Below are positions 51,543 to 60,058 of a stretch of 64,000 nt of DNA, one piece after another. The DNA is from Fibrella rubiginis. GTDB lineage: Bacteria > Bacteroidota > Bacteroidia > Cytophagales > Spirosomataceae. The DNA lies in the NCBI RefSeq assembly GCF_017353185.1, contig NZ_JAFMYV010000012.1, forward strand, positions 62,001-126,000. Reading direction: 5' to 3'. The position numbers and the translations under genes were made by a program. How positions within the stretch are numbered: the stretch's first letter is position 1; the number at the start of each line of letters is the position of its first letter. The notes below the pieces were generated by a model. That model did no database searches. It was not told the DNA's origin and saw only the letters and a program-made list of their open reading frames with translations.

Positions 51543-52412
51543 CTACGCGTTACCACCATTTACATCCAGCAGGCTGCCCGTGATGTAGGAACCATCGGTT
51601 GAGGCAAGCAGCACGTAGGCGGGGGCCAGTTCTTCGGGCTGACCGGGACGTTGCAGCGTTGTCTTGCTCGACGCTTTCACTACGCCTTCCGGACCCATGC
51701 CGGCGCCGGGCAAAAATGGCGTGTAGATCGGGCCGGGCAACACGGCGTTTACCCGGATCTTTTGTTCACCAAGCTGATTGGCCAACGACAGGGTAAATGC
51801 GTGAATAGCCCCTTTCGTAGAGGCGTAATCGACTAGCTGCGGTTCGCCTTTCTTTCCTACGATACTGCCTGTGTTGATGATTGAATCACCTTCGTGCAGG
51901 TGTGGCAGGGCGGCCTGCACCATGAAAAAATACCCCAGAATATTGGTATCGAACGTGCGCCGAAGCTGCTCTTCGGTGATGTCGGCAATCTTTTGCTGAA
52001 TATGCTGATACGCCGCGTTATTCACCAGGATATTCAGCTTACCAAATTCATTAACTGTCTGGTCTACAGCCTCCTGACACTTCGCCTTACTCCGTACATC
52101 CGACGGCAGCAACAGGCATTTCGTACCAAACTGTTCGGCCAGCCGCTTCGTTTCCCGGGCGTCTTCTTCCTCAGCATCGAGGTAAACGATGGCTACGTTG
52201 GCTCCTTCTTTGGCAAACGCCACCGCCACCGCCCGACCAATGCCGCTGTCGCCACCGGTGATCAGGGCCACTTTACCAGCCAGCTTTCCCGCAGCTTTGT
52301 AATTCGACAAATCACTGTTGGGTTCGGGCGTCATTTTGGCCTGAATAGCCGGAAATTCCTGAACGTCACTTTTAAGCTCCTCGGCCTGCGGATAATTTTC
52401 TTGTTGTTCCAT
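51543..52412 (-). CDS. SDR-family oxidoreductase (YhdF/GsdH-like)
   Basis: 289 residues from MEQQENYPQAEELKSDVQEF. Classical SDR: TGGDSGIGRAVAVAFAKEGA (cofactor), NILVNNAAYQ, the catalytic Ser in INTGSIVGKKG, and YASTKGA (Tyr and Lys of YxxxK). The ~45-residue N-terminal extension with MTPEPN (MxPxP) is typical of the YhdF / glucose-1-dehydrogenase-like stress-associated SDRs. In-frame starts at 52439 and 52499 would add 9 or 29 residues; the family usually begins near 52412. Alone on the minus strand. Confidence 0.9.
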   Translation of the reverse strand: MEQQENYPQAEELKSDVQEFPAIQAKMTPEPNSDLSNYKAAGKLAGKVALITGGDSGIGRAVAVAFAKEGANVAIVYLDAEEEDARETKRLAEQFGTKCLLLPSDVRSKAKCQEAVDQTVNEFGKLNILVNNAAYQHIQQKIADITEEQLRRTFDTNILGYFFMVQAALPHLHEGDSIINTGSIVGKKGEPQLVDYASTKGAIHAFTLSLANQLGEQKIRVNAVLPGPIYTPFLPGAGMGPEGVVKASSKTTLQRPGQPEELAPAYVLLASTDGSYITGSLLDVNGGNA

Positions 52413-52627
52413 AGCATTAAACAATTGTTGGCTGGTCATACGGCGGTCAAAGGTGCCGCAACCCCATCCTATATAGTCGTGATGAACGTTTTTGTTCAAC
52501 GAATAGGAGGAAACGGCCTAACAACGGTTACAGTCATAGCGTGTAGGGCTTTGGGGCGCAACAGCACCCACCCTGCAACTACTAAACCGGCGCACTGCTA
52601 TCTTTAGGGTAATTTAAACGTACCCGC

Positions 52628-54121
52628 GTGACACACCCCACCGATCACATTCGCCTGCTGTTTGGGCTGAAACTTCGTCAACTTCGCCTGGAGAAAGGCC
52701 TTTCTGTGAGTGAACTGGCCGGGCGGTCGGGCATGGCGATTTCCTATATATCTGAAATTGAAAAAGGCCGTAAATACCCCAAAGCGGACAAGATTTCGGG
52801 CTTGGCCAACGCCCTTAACGTAGACTATGACACGCTGGTGTCGCTGAAAGTCAACAAGAAACTGGCCCCCATCGCCGACCTGCTCCGCTCGAAGTTCCTG
52901 ACCGAAATACCCCTTGAACTCTTCGGCATCGACCCGTCGGATCTGATCGAACTGCTGGCCGAAGCACCCGATAAAGTGAGCGCCATGATCCGCACGTTTA
53001 TGGACATTGCGCTGAGCTACAACATGAGCGTGGAGCGGCTGTACCTCGCCATGTTGCGGTCGTATCAGGAGATTAACGACAACCATTTTGAGGATATCGA
53101 AGCCGATGCCGTGCGGTTCCTGGACGAGTTTGCCCCCGCCGGTCAACGCGTTGACGCCGGGCTATTGACCAACCTGCTCAAAACACGCTACGACGTGTCG
53201 CTGGTCCTATTCGACCCCATTCAGCAGCCGGATCTGGCCCAGCTACGCTCCGTCTATAAGCCCGAATCACGCACCCTACACCTGAACGTGAGTTTGTCGG
53301 AAGCGCAAAAAGCCTACATCCTGGCGCGTGAAGCCGGTTTTCATTTTCTGAACCTGAAAAACCGTCCCTTCACCTATGCCTATGTAGAAGCCGATTCGTT
53401 TGAGCAGATTCTGAACAATTTCAAGGCCTCCTACTTTGCCGGGGCGGTACTCATCCGCCGCGATGCCCTCGTGAACCGGCTCACCGAACTATTTGCCAGA
53501 GACACCTGGAGCAATGAGGCATTCCTGGACCTGATCGCCGATTTTGGGGCCACGCCCGAACGGTTTTTCTATCGCCTCAGCAATGTGCTGCCCCGCGATT
53601 TTGGCATCGACCAGCTGTTCTTCTACCGGATCAACAACACGCCCGGACAAACTATTTTTTCGCTGACCAAAGAGATGCATCTCTCGCGGCAGCAGGGTCC
53701 GCGCGGCATGGTCGACGAGCACTTCTGCCGCCGCTGGGTGGCGCTCACCATCTTGCAGGAGCTGGGTTTTCGGCAGGTACACAGCGATTTTGGCGGTTCA
53801 CTTTGTCAGGCACAGCGGTCTACCTACGCCGACACGGGCAACGAATTTCTGATTATCTCGGTAGCCCACCCCCACCGGTCCGACAAAGTGAGCAATGCAG
53901 GGCAGAACATGAGCGTGTCGATGTGCTTTGCGGTGAATGATACGTTGCGGAGCAAGATGCGTTTTCTCAATAACCCCGACGCGGGCATTCCGAGCCGGAC
54001 GGTAAATGAAGCCTGCGAACGCTGCGGTATCTTCGACTGCCGCGAGCGGGTGGCGCAACCCATCCTTTTGCAGAAAAAACGTCAGATTGATAGTATGAAA
54101 GCCGCCGTCGACCGCCTATGA
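52628..54121 (+). CDS. XRE-family regulator with ImmA/IrrE-like domain
   Basis: 497 residues from a GTG. Residues ~8-70 form an HTH_3 domain (LRLEKGLSVSELAGRSGMAI then SYISEIEKGRKYP). Residues ~150-300 align with the ImmA/IrrE-type region found after an XRE domain in short-chain-fatty-acyl regulators (LNVSLSEAQKAYILAREAGF in place of the HExGH zinc motif, so not an active peptidase). The C-terminal ~170 residues contain CERCGIFDCRER, a likely metal- or redox-binding Cys cluster. It resembles the ScfR/RamB-like regulators of acyl metabolism in plan. Its TGA overlaps the next ATG (ATGA), so the GNAT gene is translationally coupled. Confidence 0.85.
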   Translation: MTHPTDHIRLLFGLKLRQLRLEKGLSVSELAGRSGMAISYISEIEKGRKYPKADKISGLANALNVDYDTLVSLKVNKKLAPIADLLRSKFLTEIPLELFGIDPSDLIELLAEAPDKVSAMIRTFMDIALSYNMSVERLYLAMLRSYQEINDNHFEDIEADAVRFLDEFAPAGQRVDAGLLTNLLKTRYDVSLVLFDPIQQPDLAQLRSVYKPESRTLHLNVSLSEAQKAYILAREAGFHFLNLKNRPFTYAYVEADSFEQILNNFKASYFAGAVLIRRDALVNRLTELFARDTWSNEAFLDLIADFGATPERFFYRLSNVLPRDFGIDQLFFYRINNTPGQTIFSLTKEMHLSRQQGPRGMVDEHFCRRWVALTILQELGFRQVHSDFGGSLCQAQRSTYADTGNEFLIISVAHPHRSDKVSNAGQNMSVSMCFAVNDTLRSKMRFLNNPDAGIPSRTVNEACERCGIFDCRERVAQPILLQKKRQIDSMKAAVDRL

Positions 54122-54651
54122 CACGCCTCCCCAACCTCACTTCGCTTACCCTCGACTCGGAACGGCTTCGGCTGCTGTCTATTTCCGACGCGTATATCGA
54201 CGCTATTTTTACTGAGTTCACGCCCGACGTAGCGACGTACATGTACCCCCGACCAGCCGATCAACGGGCTGACAGCGAGGCGTTTGTTCATTGGGCAGAA
54301 CGGGAAAACAAAGAAGGCAAGAGTCTGCACACGGTGATCACCCTCCGCGACACGGGTGAGTTTCTGGGCTGCGTGGGTCTGCACGATCTGCTGGCTCCGC
54401 GACCGGAGTTTGGCATCTGGGTGAAAGGGTCGGCCCACATGCACGGCTACGGACGCGAGGCCATCCGCACTCTGAAACGCTGGGCCGACGAACACCTGGC
54501 CTACGAATACCTCATCTACCCCGTCGATTCGCGCAATATATCGAGTCGCAAAATTCCCGAATCGCTGGGTGCCGCCATTATCAGCCAATTCGACGGCACC
54601 GGCGGCATGGGGCAGGAACTGACCTTGATTAAGTACCGAATTGAACGATAG
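54118..54651 (+). CDS. GNAT N-acetyltransferase (RimJ/RimL type)
   Basis: 177 residues. TLDSERLRLLSISDAYIDAI is the typical RimJ/RimL opening; FLGCVGLHDLL and PEFGIWVKGSAHMHGYGREA are motif A with the acetyl-CoA loop, followed by YLIYPVDSRNISSRKIPESL. It transfers acetyl from acetyl-CoA to a protein N-terminus or small amine. Overlaps the upstream regulator by four bases. Confidence 0.9.
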   Translation: MTRLPNLTSLTLDSERLRLLSISDAYIDAIFTEFTPDVATYMYPRPADQRADSEAFVHWAERENKEGKSLHTVITLRDTGEFLGCVGLHDLLAPRPEFGIWVKGSAHMHGYGREAIRTLKRWADEHLAYEYLIYPVDSRNISSRKIPESLGAAIISQFDGTGGMGQELTLIKYRIER

Positions 54652-54654
54652 GTA

Positions 54655-54731
54655 GTGGATATTAGACGTTGGATACTGGATGTTGGACAACTCTATCCAG
54701 CGTCTAACGTCCAACGTCCAATAGCCAACAT
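54655..54731. repeat. Degenerate inverted repeat of TTAGACGTTGGATACTGG words
   Basis: ATTAGACGTTGGATACTGG and GATGTTGGACAA on the left answer TCCAGCGTCTAACGTCC and AACGTCCAATAGCC on the right, imperfectly. Same vocabulary as 39684-39777. Fills the gap between the GNAT gene and the glycosylase gene. Confidence 0.6.
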
Positions 54732-54739
54732 TCCCCACC

Positions 54740-55429
54740 ATGACGTTTGCCCACCGCGCCATTGCCTATTACCTTGGCCTGAACGAACCCGACGGCCTGC
54801 CTGCGGGCGTATCGGCCATGAACCCCTACGCTGACCCCACGGTGCAGGACATTGTGCGGCAGTTCTACACCAAATTTTACAGCGACAACAGGCCCCGCGT
54901 CTACATCCTTGGCATCAATCCGGGCCGGTTTGGGGCGGGCGTGACGGGCTTGTCCTTTACCACGCCGCAGAACCTGGCCCGCTATTGCGGCATCCCAAAC
55001 AACCTGCCCCCTACGCCCGAACTGTCGAGCCGGTTTGTGTACCGGGTCATCGAAGCGTTCGGAGGCGTAGAAGCCTTTTATGGGCGTTTTTTCCTGTCAT
55101 CGCTCTACCCACTGGCCCTGGTCAAAGAAGGGAAGAACTACAATTTCTACGACGACAAAGCCACGACCAAAACGCTCTGGCCGGTGATGATCAATGGCCT
55201 CCGTGAGCAGATCAGTTTTGGCTGCGATGGACGCACGGTGATCTGTTTTGGTCGGAAAAACGAGGGTTTCCTCCAAAAGCTGAATGACGAAACGGGCTTT
55301 TTCGGCCGCATCGTTTCCCTCGACCATCCGCGTTATATATTGCAATACAGGTCTAAATTTATTGATCAGTATATTGATACCTACCTACAGGTGCTGAGTG
55401 AGGCCCTGCCCGATCTGGAACGGATATAG
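54740..55429 (+). CDS. SMUG2-type uracil-DNA glycosylase family protein
   Basis: 229 residues. VYILGINPGRFGAGVTGLSF is the family-defining active-site loop and LDHPRYILQYR the DNA-minor-groove (HP) loop. The SMUG2-like group excises uracil, hypoxanthine or xanthine from DNA. Length and motif spacing are usual. No domain is missing. Expression may be independent of the upstream GNAT gene because of the inverted repeat between them. Confidence 0.9.
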   Translation: MTFAHRAIAYYLGLNEPDGLPAGVSAMNPYADPTVQDIVRQFYTKFYSDNRPRVYILGINPGRFGAGVTGLSFTTPQNLARYCGIPNNLPPTPELSSRFVYRVIEAFGGVEAFYGRFFLSSLYPLALVKEGKNYNFYDDKATTKTLWPVMINGLREQISFGCDGRTVICFGRKNEGFLQKLNDETGFFGRIVSLDHPRYILQYRSKFIDQYIDTYLQVLSEALPDLERI

Positions 55430-55487
55430 TGCGGACGGACTGCCAAAGGATCAGGTATTTATCTTCTTTCGGGTGCTTTTATCCGCA

Positions 55488-56780
55488 ATGAAAAAGCTAC
55501 TCCTGTTCCTGATCTGGCTGCCCGCCACTCTACTGGCTCAACCCGCCGAACGCCTTTACAAAGTAGTGGTTGCTCCCGACCACACCGACTGGACTTACCG
55601 CGTTGGCGAACCCGTTAAATTCACCCTTATGGTGCTGCACGACGGCAACCCGGTGAAGGGTGCCACGGTCCGCTATGAGATTGGTCCCGAAAAAATGGAC
55701 CCCACCAGAAAGGAAACCGTTACCCTTACCAACGGCACAATGACCGTTGACGGAGGTACCCTGTCGTCACCTGGTTTTTTGCGGTGTGTGGCCACTACCA
55801 CCGTCGACGGCAAAGATTATCGCAATCTCGGTACGGCAGGTTTCGACCCCTCGGCTATTGCCCCCACCGTTGACAACCCCGCCGATTTTGACGCCTTCTG
55901 GACCGCCGCCAAAGCTGATCTGGCCAAAATTCCGGTCGATGCCCAGATGACGCTCCTGCCTGAACGCTGCACCGCGACCGTGAACGTGTATCATGTTAAT
56001 CTGCAAAACTGGGGCACGTCGGGTGCTATGTCACGCTTCTATGGCATCCTGTGTGTGCCCAAAGGAGAGGGCAGGTTTCCGGCGCTGTTACAGGTACCTG
56101 GCGCGGGCGTCAGGCCGTATCAGGGCGACATTGCCAACGCCGAAAAGGGCCTGATCACGCTGCAAATAGGTATTCACGGCGTTCCGGTTAATATGGACCC
56201 GGCGGTATACACAGCACTGGCGAACGGGTCGATCCAAAATTATCCGTCCTTTAACCTCGATGACCGCGACCGGTATTATTACAAACGTGTGTATTTGGGC
56301 TGCGTTCGGGCGGTCGATTTCCTGAGTAGCCTGCCGCAGTGCAACGCCGACCGGATCGCCGTAACGGGCGGGTCGCAGGGCGGCGCATTGAGCATAGTCA
56401 CGGCAGGGCTGGATAGCCGCGTGAAGTGGCTGGGGGCCTACTACCCCGCCCTCTCCGACGTTACGGGCTACCTCCACGGACGAGCAGGCGGATGGCCTCA
56501 TCTGTTTACGGGTCAAAGCGCTAACTGGACCAATAAGGCCGACAAGGTGAAGACGGTGGGTTATTACGACGTGGTCAACTTCGCCCGGCGGGTGCGGGTG
56601 CCCGGTCGGTATACCTGGGGCTTCAACGACGAAACCTGCCCACCCACGTCGATGTTTGCGGCCTACAACCTTATCACTGCCCCAAAAACACTTGAGCTTT
56701 TCCGCGATCAGGGGCACTGGACGTACCCTGAACAAAGCGAACGAATGAACGCCTGGCTGTTCGAGCAACTAAAGAAGTAA
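55488..56780 (+). CDS. Acetylxylan esterase-like alpha/beta hydrolase (CE7/AXE1), secreted
   Basis: 430 residues. Signal peptide MKKLLLFLIWLPATLLAQ, then ~120 residues of an all-beta N-terminal domain (VAPDHTDWTYRVGEPVKFTL ... VTLTNGTMTVDGGTLSSPGF). The CE7 catalytic domain follows: the nucleophile Ser is in TGGSQGGALSIV, the acid Asp in GFNDETCPPTSM, and the His in DQGHWTYPEQ. CE7 esterases remove acetyl groups from xylo-oligosaccharides and related small substrates. The signal peptide start (55488) is preferred over 55398. Confidence 0.92.
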   Translation: MKKLLLFLIWLPATLLAQPAERLYKVVVAPDHTDWTYRVGEPVKFTLMVLHDGNPVKGATVRYEIGPEKMDPTRKETVTLTNGTMTVDGGTLSSPGFLRCVATTTVDGKDYRNLGTAGFDPSAIAPTVDNPADFDAFWTAAKADLAKIPVDAQMTLLPERCTATVNVYHVNLQNWGTSGAMSRFYGILCVPKGEGRFPALLQVPGAGVRPYQGDIANAEKGLITLQIGIHGVPVNMDPAVYTALANGSIQNYPSFNLDDRDRYYYKRVYLGCVRAVDFLSSLPQCNADRIAVTGGSQGGALSIVTAGLDSRVKWLGAYYPALSDVTGYLHGRAGGWPHLFTGQSANWTNKADKVKTVGYYDVVNFARRVRVPGRYTWGFNDETCPPTSMFAAYNLITAPKTLELFRDQGHWTYPEQSERMNAWLFEQLKK

Positions 56781-56803
56781 AGATCTATCACCGCCTTAGT
56801 GCT

Positions 56804-57388
56804 ATGCCTGCTGAACTCGCCTTTTTCTACACGCCCGACCGTCAGGTTTGGCGGCAGTGGCTGGCCGATCATCACGATTCGGCACCGGGCGTTTGGTTTG
56901 TCTTTTACAAGAAAAAGACGGGTACACCCAGCCTCACGTATGATGAGGCCGTAGAGGAAGCCCTATGCTACGGTTGGGTCGACAGTCTGCCCAAAAAGGT
57001 GGATGAGGAGCGCCATGCCCTGAAATTCTCGCCCCGCAAACCCAAAAGCGTGTGGTCGAAGCCAAACAAGGATCGCGTGGAAAGACTGGTTGCCAACGGC
57101 CTGATGACCCCAACCGGCCTGACTAAAATTGAGCGGGCTAAACAGGATGGCTCCTGGGATGCGCTCAACGACAGCGACGCCCTGCTGATGCCTGCTGATC
57201 TTGACAGGGCTCTGGCTGCTGATGGTGTAGCAGCGGCCAACTTCAATCGATTTTCGCCGGGTTCGCGCAAAATCATTTTGTCCTGGATTGGCGCCGCAAA
57301 ACGGCCCGAAACCAGAGCCAGCCGCATTGCCGAAACGGTCCGGTTGGCGGCGCTGGGCAAGCGGGCCAATTTTCCGGCCGACAGATAA
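56804..57388 (+). CDS. YdeI/OmpD-associated family protein
   Basis: 194 residues. VWFVFYKKKTGTPSLTYDEA, VEEALCYGWVDSLPKKVDEE, FSPRKPKSVWSKPNKDRVER and the C-terminal region ending RKIILSWIGAAKRPETRASR are hallmarks of the YdeI/OmdA (PF13376) family, function unknown, linked in some bacteria to peptide resistance. Starts 23 bp after the esterase stop, perhaps in one transcript, and is closed by the terminator at 57440. Confidence 0.88.
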   Translation: MPAELAFFYTPDRQVWRQWLADHHDSAPGVWFVFYKKKTGTPSLTYDEAVEEALCYGWVDSLPKKVDEERHALKFSPRKPKSVWSKPNKDRVERLVANGLMTPTGLTKIERAKQDGSWDALNDSDALLMPADLDRALAADGVAAANFNRFSPGSRKIILSWIGAAKRPETRASRIAETVRLAALGKRANFPADR

Positions 57389-57439
57389 TGTGAACCTTTA
57401 CGTCTGACTTTTTCTTTTACCTTTGCCCACATCACCCAA

Positions 57440-57468
57440 AAAAACGCCACAACTGTTGTGGCGTTTTT
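57440..57468. terminator. Rho-independent terminator
   Basis: A-run, CGCCACAAC, one-base centre, GTTGTGGCG, T-run: a compact 9-bp stem flanked by A5 and T5, 52 bp after the YdeI-like gene. TACCTTTG (57419-57426), a TAnnTTTG box, lies just upstream, so a short transcript may start and stop here. Confidence 0.8.
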
Positions 57469-57510
57469 CATAAGAACAATACTCTACAAAGTCGATATAC
57501 ATAATACGTT

Positions 57511-58578
57511 ATGCAATCAGACTCGGCTACACTGCCCGATTCATCTGCGGACTCGATCCAACAAAATCCGTTACCATTCGACTTGAACGGCTTTACGGTA
57601 ACGGTGCAGGGCGTTAACGCTGACCGGCAGGCCAACGCCATCAGGGCGGCCTTCCCCACCGCCCAGGTGCGCACCGACCTCGACCCGCCGCTGTGGCGCA
57701 GGCGCACCCGCAAAGAGATTGCCATCTACGCCACAGCCGCCCTGTCGCTGATGGTAGTGGGTCATCTGCTCTTCAGCTATTTCACCCTCGACCGGCTCAC
57801 ATTGCTGGCCACGTCGGTGCGGGTAGAGCCGGAGTTTTTTTATTTTCTGATGGCCGGTTTCGTGGCGCAGATGATCGACGGTGCGCTGGGCATGGCCTAC
57901 GGTGTAACGGCCACTACGTTTCTGATGAGTGTGGGCATCAGCCCGTTGCATGCCACGGCCAGTGTGCACAGTTCCGAAATTTTTACGTCGGGCGTATCGG
58001 GCTATATGCATTTGAAGTTCGGCAACATCAATAGTCGTCTGTTCAAAGCCGTGCTCATTCCGGGTGTCATCGGAGCCGCACTGGGCGCCTGGCTTATCTC
58101 TGAACTGTCTGCTTTTGAGCAATACGCCAAGCTATTGCAACCTGTCATTTCGGTATATACCGCCTTTCTGGGTATCCTGATTATCCGCAAAGCGTTGATC
58201 AAACGCATCAAGAAAAAGCCAATTCGCCGCATTGGTCTGCTGGCCTGGACGGGCGGTTTCCTCGACTCTATCGGCGGTGGTGGCTGGGGACCCATCGTTA
58301 ATTCTACGCTCATTGCCAGCGGCCGACATCCACGCTATACGATTGGGTCGGTGAACCTGGCCGAGTTCTTTGTCTCGTTCGCTTCGTCGGTGGTATTTGC
58401 CCTGTATGTGGGTCTCGACAACTACGGACTGGTGATCCTTGGCCTGATTCTGGGCGGTAGTATTGCCGCGCCCATTGCCGCCCATCTGGCTCAGCGGTTG
58501 CCCGTAAAAACCATGATGGTGCTCGTGGGCATCGTTGTCATCATTGTAAGTTTGCGGAAGATTATCTTATTCTTTTAA
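57511..58578 (+). CDS. TSUP (TauE/SafE) sulfur-compound transporter
   Basis: 355 residues. An N-terminal cytosolic extension of ~75 residues (with GFTVTVQGVNADRQANAIRA) is followed by about eight membrane helices. The TSUP pattern appears twice: GFVAQMIDGALGMAYGVTAT, then GGFLDSIGGGGWGPIVNS. TSUP proteins carry sulfite, sulfate, sulfoacetate or thiosulfate. It stands at the head of the sulfur-assimilation run (MetZ, CysH, CysD, CysN), which supports sulfate or sulfite as its cargo. The extension is an uncommon feature of the family. Confidence 0.92.
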   Translation: MQSDSATLPDSSADSIQQNPLPFDLNGFTVTVQGVNADRQANAIRAAFPTAQVRTDLDPPLWRRRTRKEIAIYATAALSLMVVGHLLFSYFTLDRLTLLATSVRVEPEFFYFLMAGFVAQMIDGALGMAYGVTATTFLMSVGISPLHATASVHSSEIFTSGVSGYMHLKFGNINSRLFKAVLIPGVIGAALGAWLISELSAFEQYAKLLQPVISVYTAFLGILIIRKALIKRIKKKPIRRIGLLAWTGGFLDSIGGGGWGPIVNSTLIASGRHPRYTIGSVNLAEFFVSFASSVVFALYVGLDNYGLVILGLILGGSIAAPIAAHLAQRLPVKTMMVLVGIVVIIVSLRKIILFF

Positions 58579-58707
58579 AGGTTTTTTGGACAGGATTATC
58601 AGGATGGCAGGATGAACAGGATTTTTAGTTTGCGCTTCCGACATCTCAGAAGTAAAAGAGAAATCCTGTTCATCCTGCCATCCTGATAATCCTGTCCAAA
58701 AAACCTT
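58578..58707. repeat. Perfect inverted repeat (47-bp arms, GACAGGATT family)
   Basis: Arms 58578-58624 and 58661-58707 are exact and composed of TTGGACAGGATTATCAGGAT and GGCAGGATGAACAGGATTT. The left arm begins at the last base of the transporter stop codon and the right arm ends 10 bp before the metZ ATG. Third member of the GGACAGGATT family in the window. Confidence 0.92.
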
Positions 58708-58717
58708 GCTTCTCCCT

Positions 58718-59908
58718 ATGAAAAAACAGACCAAAGCTATTCGTACCCAAACGCGGCAGACGCAGTACCGCGAACATTCAACACCGCTGTTTCTGACGTC
58801 GAGCTTCACGTTCGAGAGTGCCGAACAGGGTAAGGAATTGTTTGAAGAAAGCATCGAGGGTAATATCTACAGCCGTTTTTCCAACCCCAACGTCACCGAG
58901 TTTGTCGACAAGGTATGTATGCTGGAGGGGGCCGAAGAGGGCATCGCCACGGCAACGGGCATGGCGGCGGTGTTTGCCAGTATGGCCGCGCTGCTGAAAT
59001 CGGGCGACCATATGGTGGCTTGTCGTGCCCTGTTTGGCTCGGCGCACCAGATCATCACGCAGATTCTGCCCAAGTGGGGCATCACCCATACGTACGTCGA
59101 TGCCACCGCCACGGAAGCCGAATGGGATGCCGCCATGCAGCCTAATACGCGGATGGTGTACCTGGAAACGCCCTCGAATCCCGGTCTGGAACTGGTTGAT
59201 CTGGCCATGCTGGGGCGGTTGAAGGAAAAACACGGTTTCATTCTCAACGTCGACAACTGCTTTGCCACGCCAATTCTGCAAACCCCATTGGACTTCGGAG
59301 CCGACCTGTCGGTCCATTCGGCTACTAAGTTCATGGACGGACAGGGCCGGGTGCTTGGGGGCATTGTGGTGGGCCGCGCCGAGTTGATTGCCCCCATCCG
59401 TTTCTTTGCCCGGCACACAGGTCCGTCGCTCTCGCCGTTCAATGCCTGGACCTTGTCGAAGAGCCTGGAGACGCTTGAATTACGGATGGAACGGCATTGT
59501 TCCAACGCGCTGGCGCTGGCCGAAAGCCTCGACAGTCACCCCGACGTGGCCGTAGTGAAGTACCCGTTTTTACCGTCGCACCCGCAGTATGAGCTGGCAA
59601 AAGATCAGATGAGCGCGGGTGGGGCCATCGTGACGATTGAACTGGAAGGCGGTTTCGAGCGGGTACAGGCGTTTATGGAAGCCCTGGAAATCCCGACGCT
59701 TTCGTCTAACCTCGGCGATTCGCGCACTATCGTGACCAACCCCAACACGACCACCCACGCGAAGCTGAAACCCGACGAAAAAGCCGCACTGGGCATCACG
59801 CCGGGCCTAATCCGCATCTCCGTCGGCCTCGAACACATCGACGACCTGATCGCCGATTTTGAGCAGGCTGTTACGGTGAGCGCAGACGCGGTGAAGGAGC
59901 GGGTGTAA
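58718..59908 (+). CDS. metZ: O-succinylhomoserine/O-acetylhomoserine sulfhydrylase
   Basis: 396 residues, Cys/Met-metabolism PLP enzyme. PLP-lysine in SVHSATKFMDGQGRVLGG; NPNVTEFVDKVCMLEGAEEG, TGMAAVFASMAALLKSGDHM, YLETPSNPGLELVDL and LSSNLGDSRTIVTNPNTTTH place it in the MetZ group, which fixes sulfide directly into homocysteine. The product of the TSUP-CysDN-CysH route would therefore feed this enzyme. The TTG-started longer version (58706) overlaps the inverted repeat; the ATG at 58718 is used. Confidence 0.93.
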   Translation: MKKQTKAIRTQTRQTQYREHSTPLFLTSSFTFESAEQGKELFEESIEGNIYSRFSNPNVTEFVDKVCMLEGAEEGIATATGMAAVFASMAALLKSGDHMVACRALFGSAHQIITQILPKWGITHTYVDATATEAEWDAAMQPNTRMVYLETPSNPGLELVDLAMLGRLKEKHGFILNVDNCFATPILQTPLDFGADLSVHSATKFMDGQGRVLGGIVVGRAELIAPIRFFARHTGPSLSPFNAWTLSKSLETLELRMERHCSNALALAESLDSHPDVAVVKYPFLPSHPQYELAKDQMSAGGAIVTIELEGGFERVQAFMEALEIPTLSSNLGDSRTIVTNPNTTTHAKLKPDEKAALGITPGLIRISVGLEHIDDLIADFEQAVTVSADAVKERV

Positions 59909-59912
59909 TGTC

Positions 59913-60008
59913 TTTTTTGTCATCCCGACGACAGGAGGGATCTACTTTCTTAACGCGTAACTGTGAATCAGGAAAGTAGATCCCTCCTGTCGTCGGGATG
60001 ACAAAAAA
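59913..60008. repeat. Perfect inverted repeat (37-bp arms)
   Basis: TTTTTTGTCATCCCGACGAC then AGGAGGGATCTACTTTC, and the exact complement at 59972-60008, around a 22-bp loop. The T- and A-runs at the ends allow it to act as a terminator in either direction. The GTCATCCCGACGACAGGAGG word is of the kind dispersed in other bacterial genomes. Confidence 0.9.
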
Positions 60009-60058
60009 CCGCCCCAACCACTGCCAAAACAAACTATACAAGCTATTACCTATCCATC

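Noticed and set aside
52628-54121. Active ImmA/IrrE metallopeptidase
   Set aside because: No HEXXH zinc motif in the expected helix, so only a fold-level resemblance is claimed.
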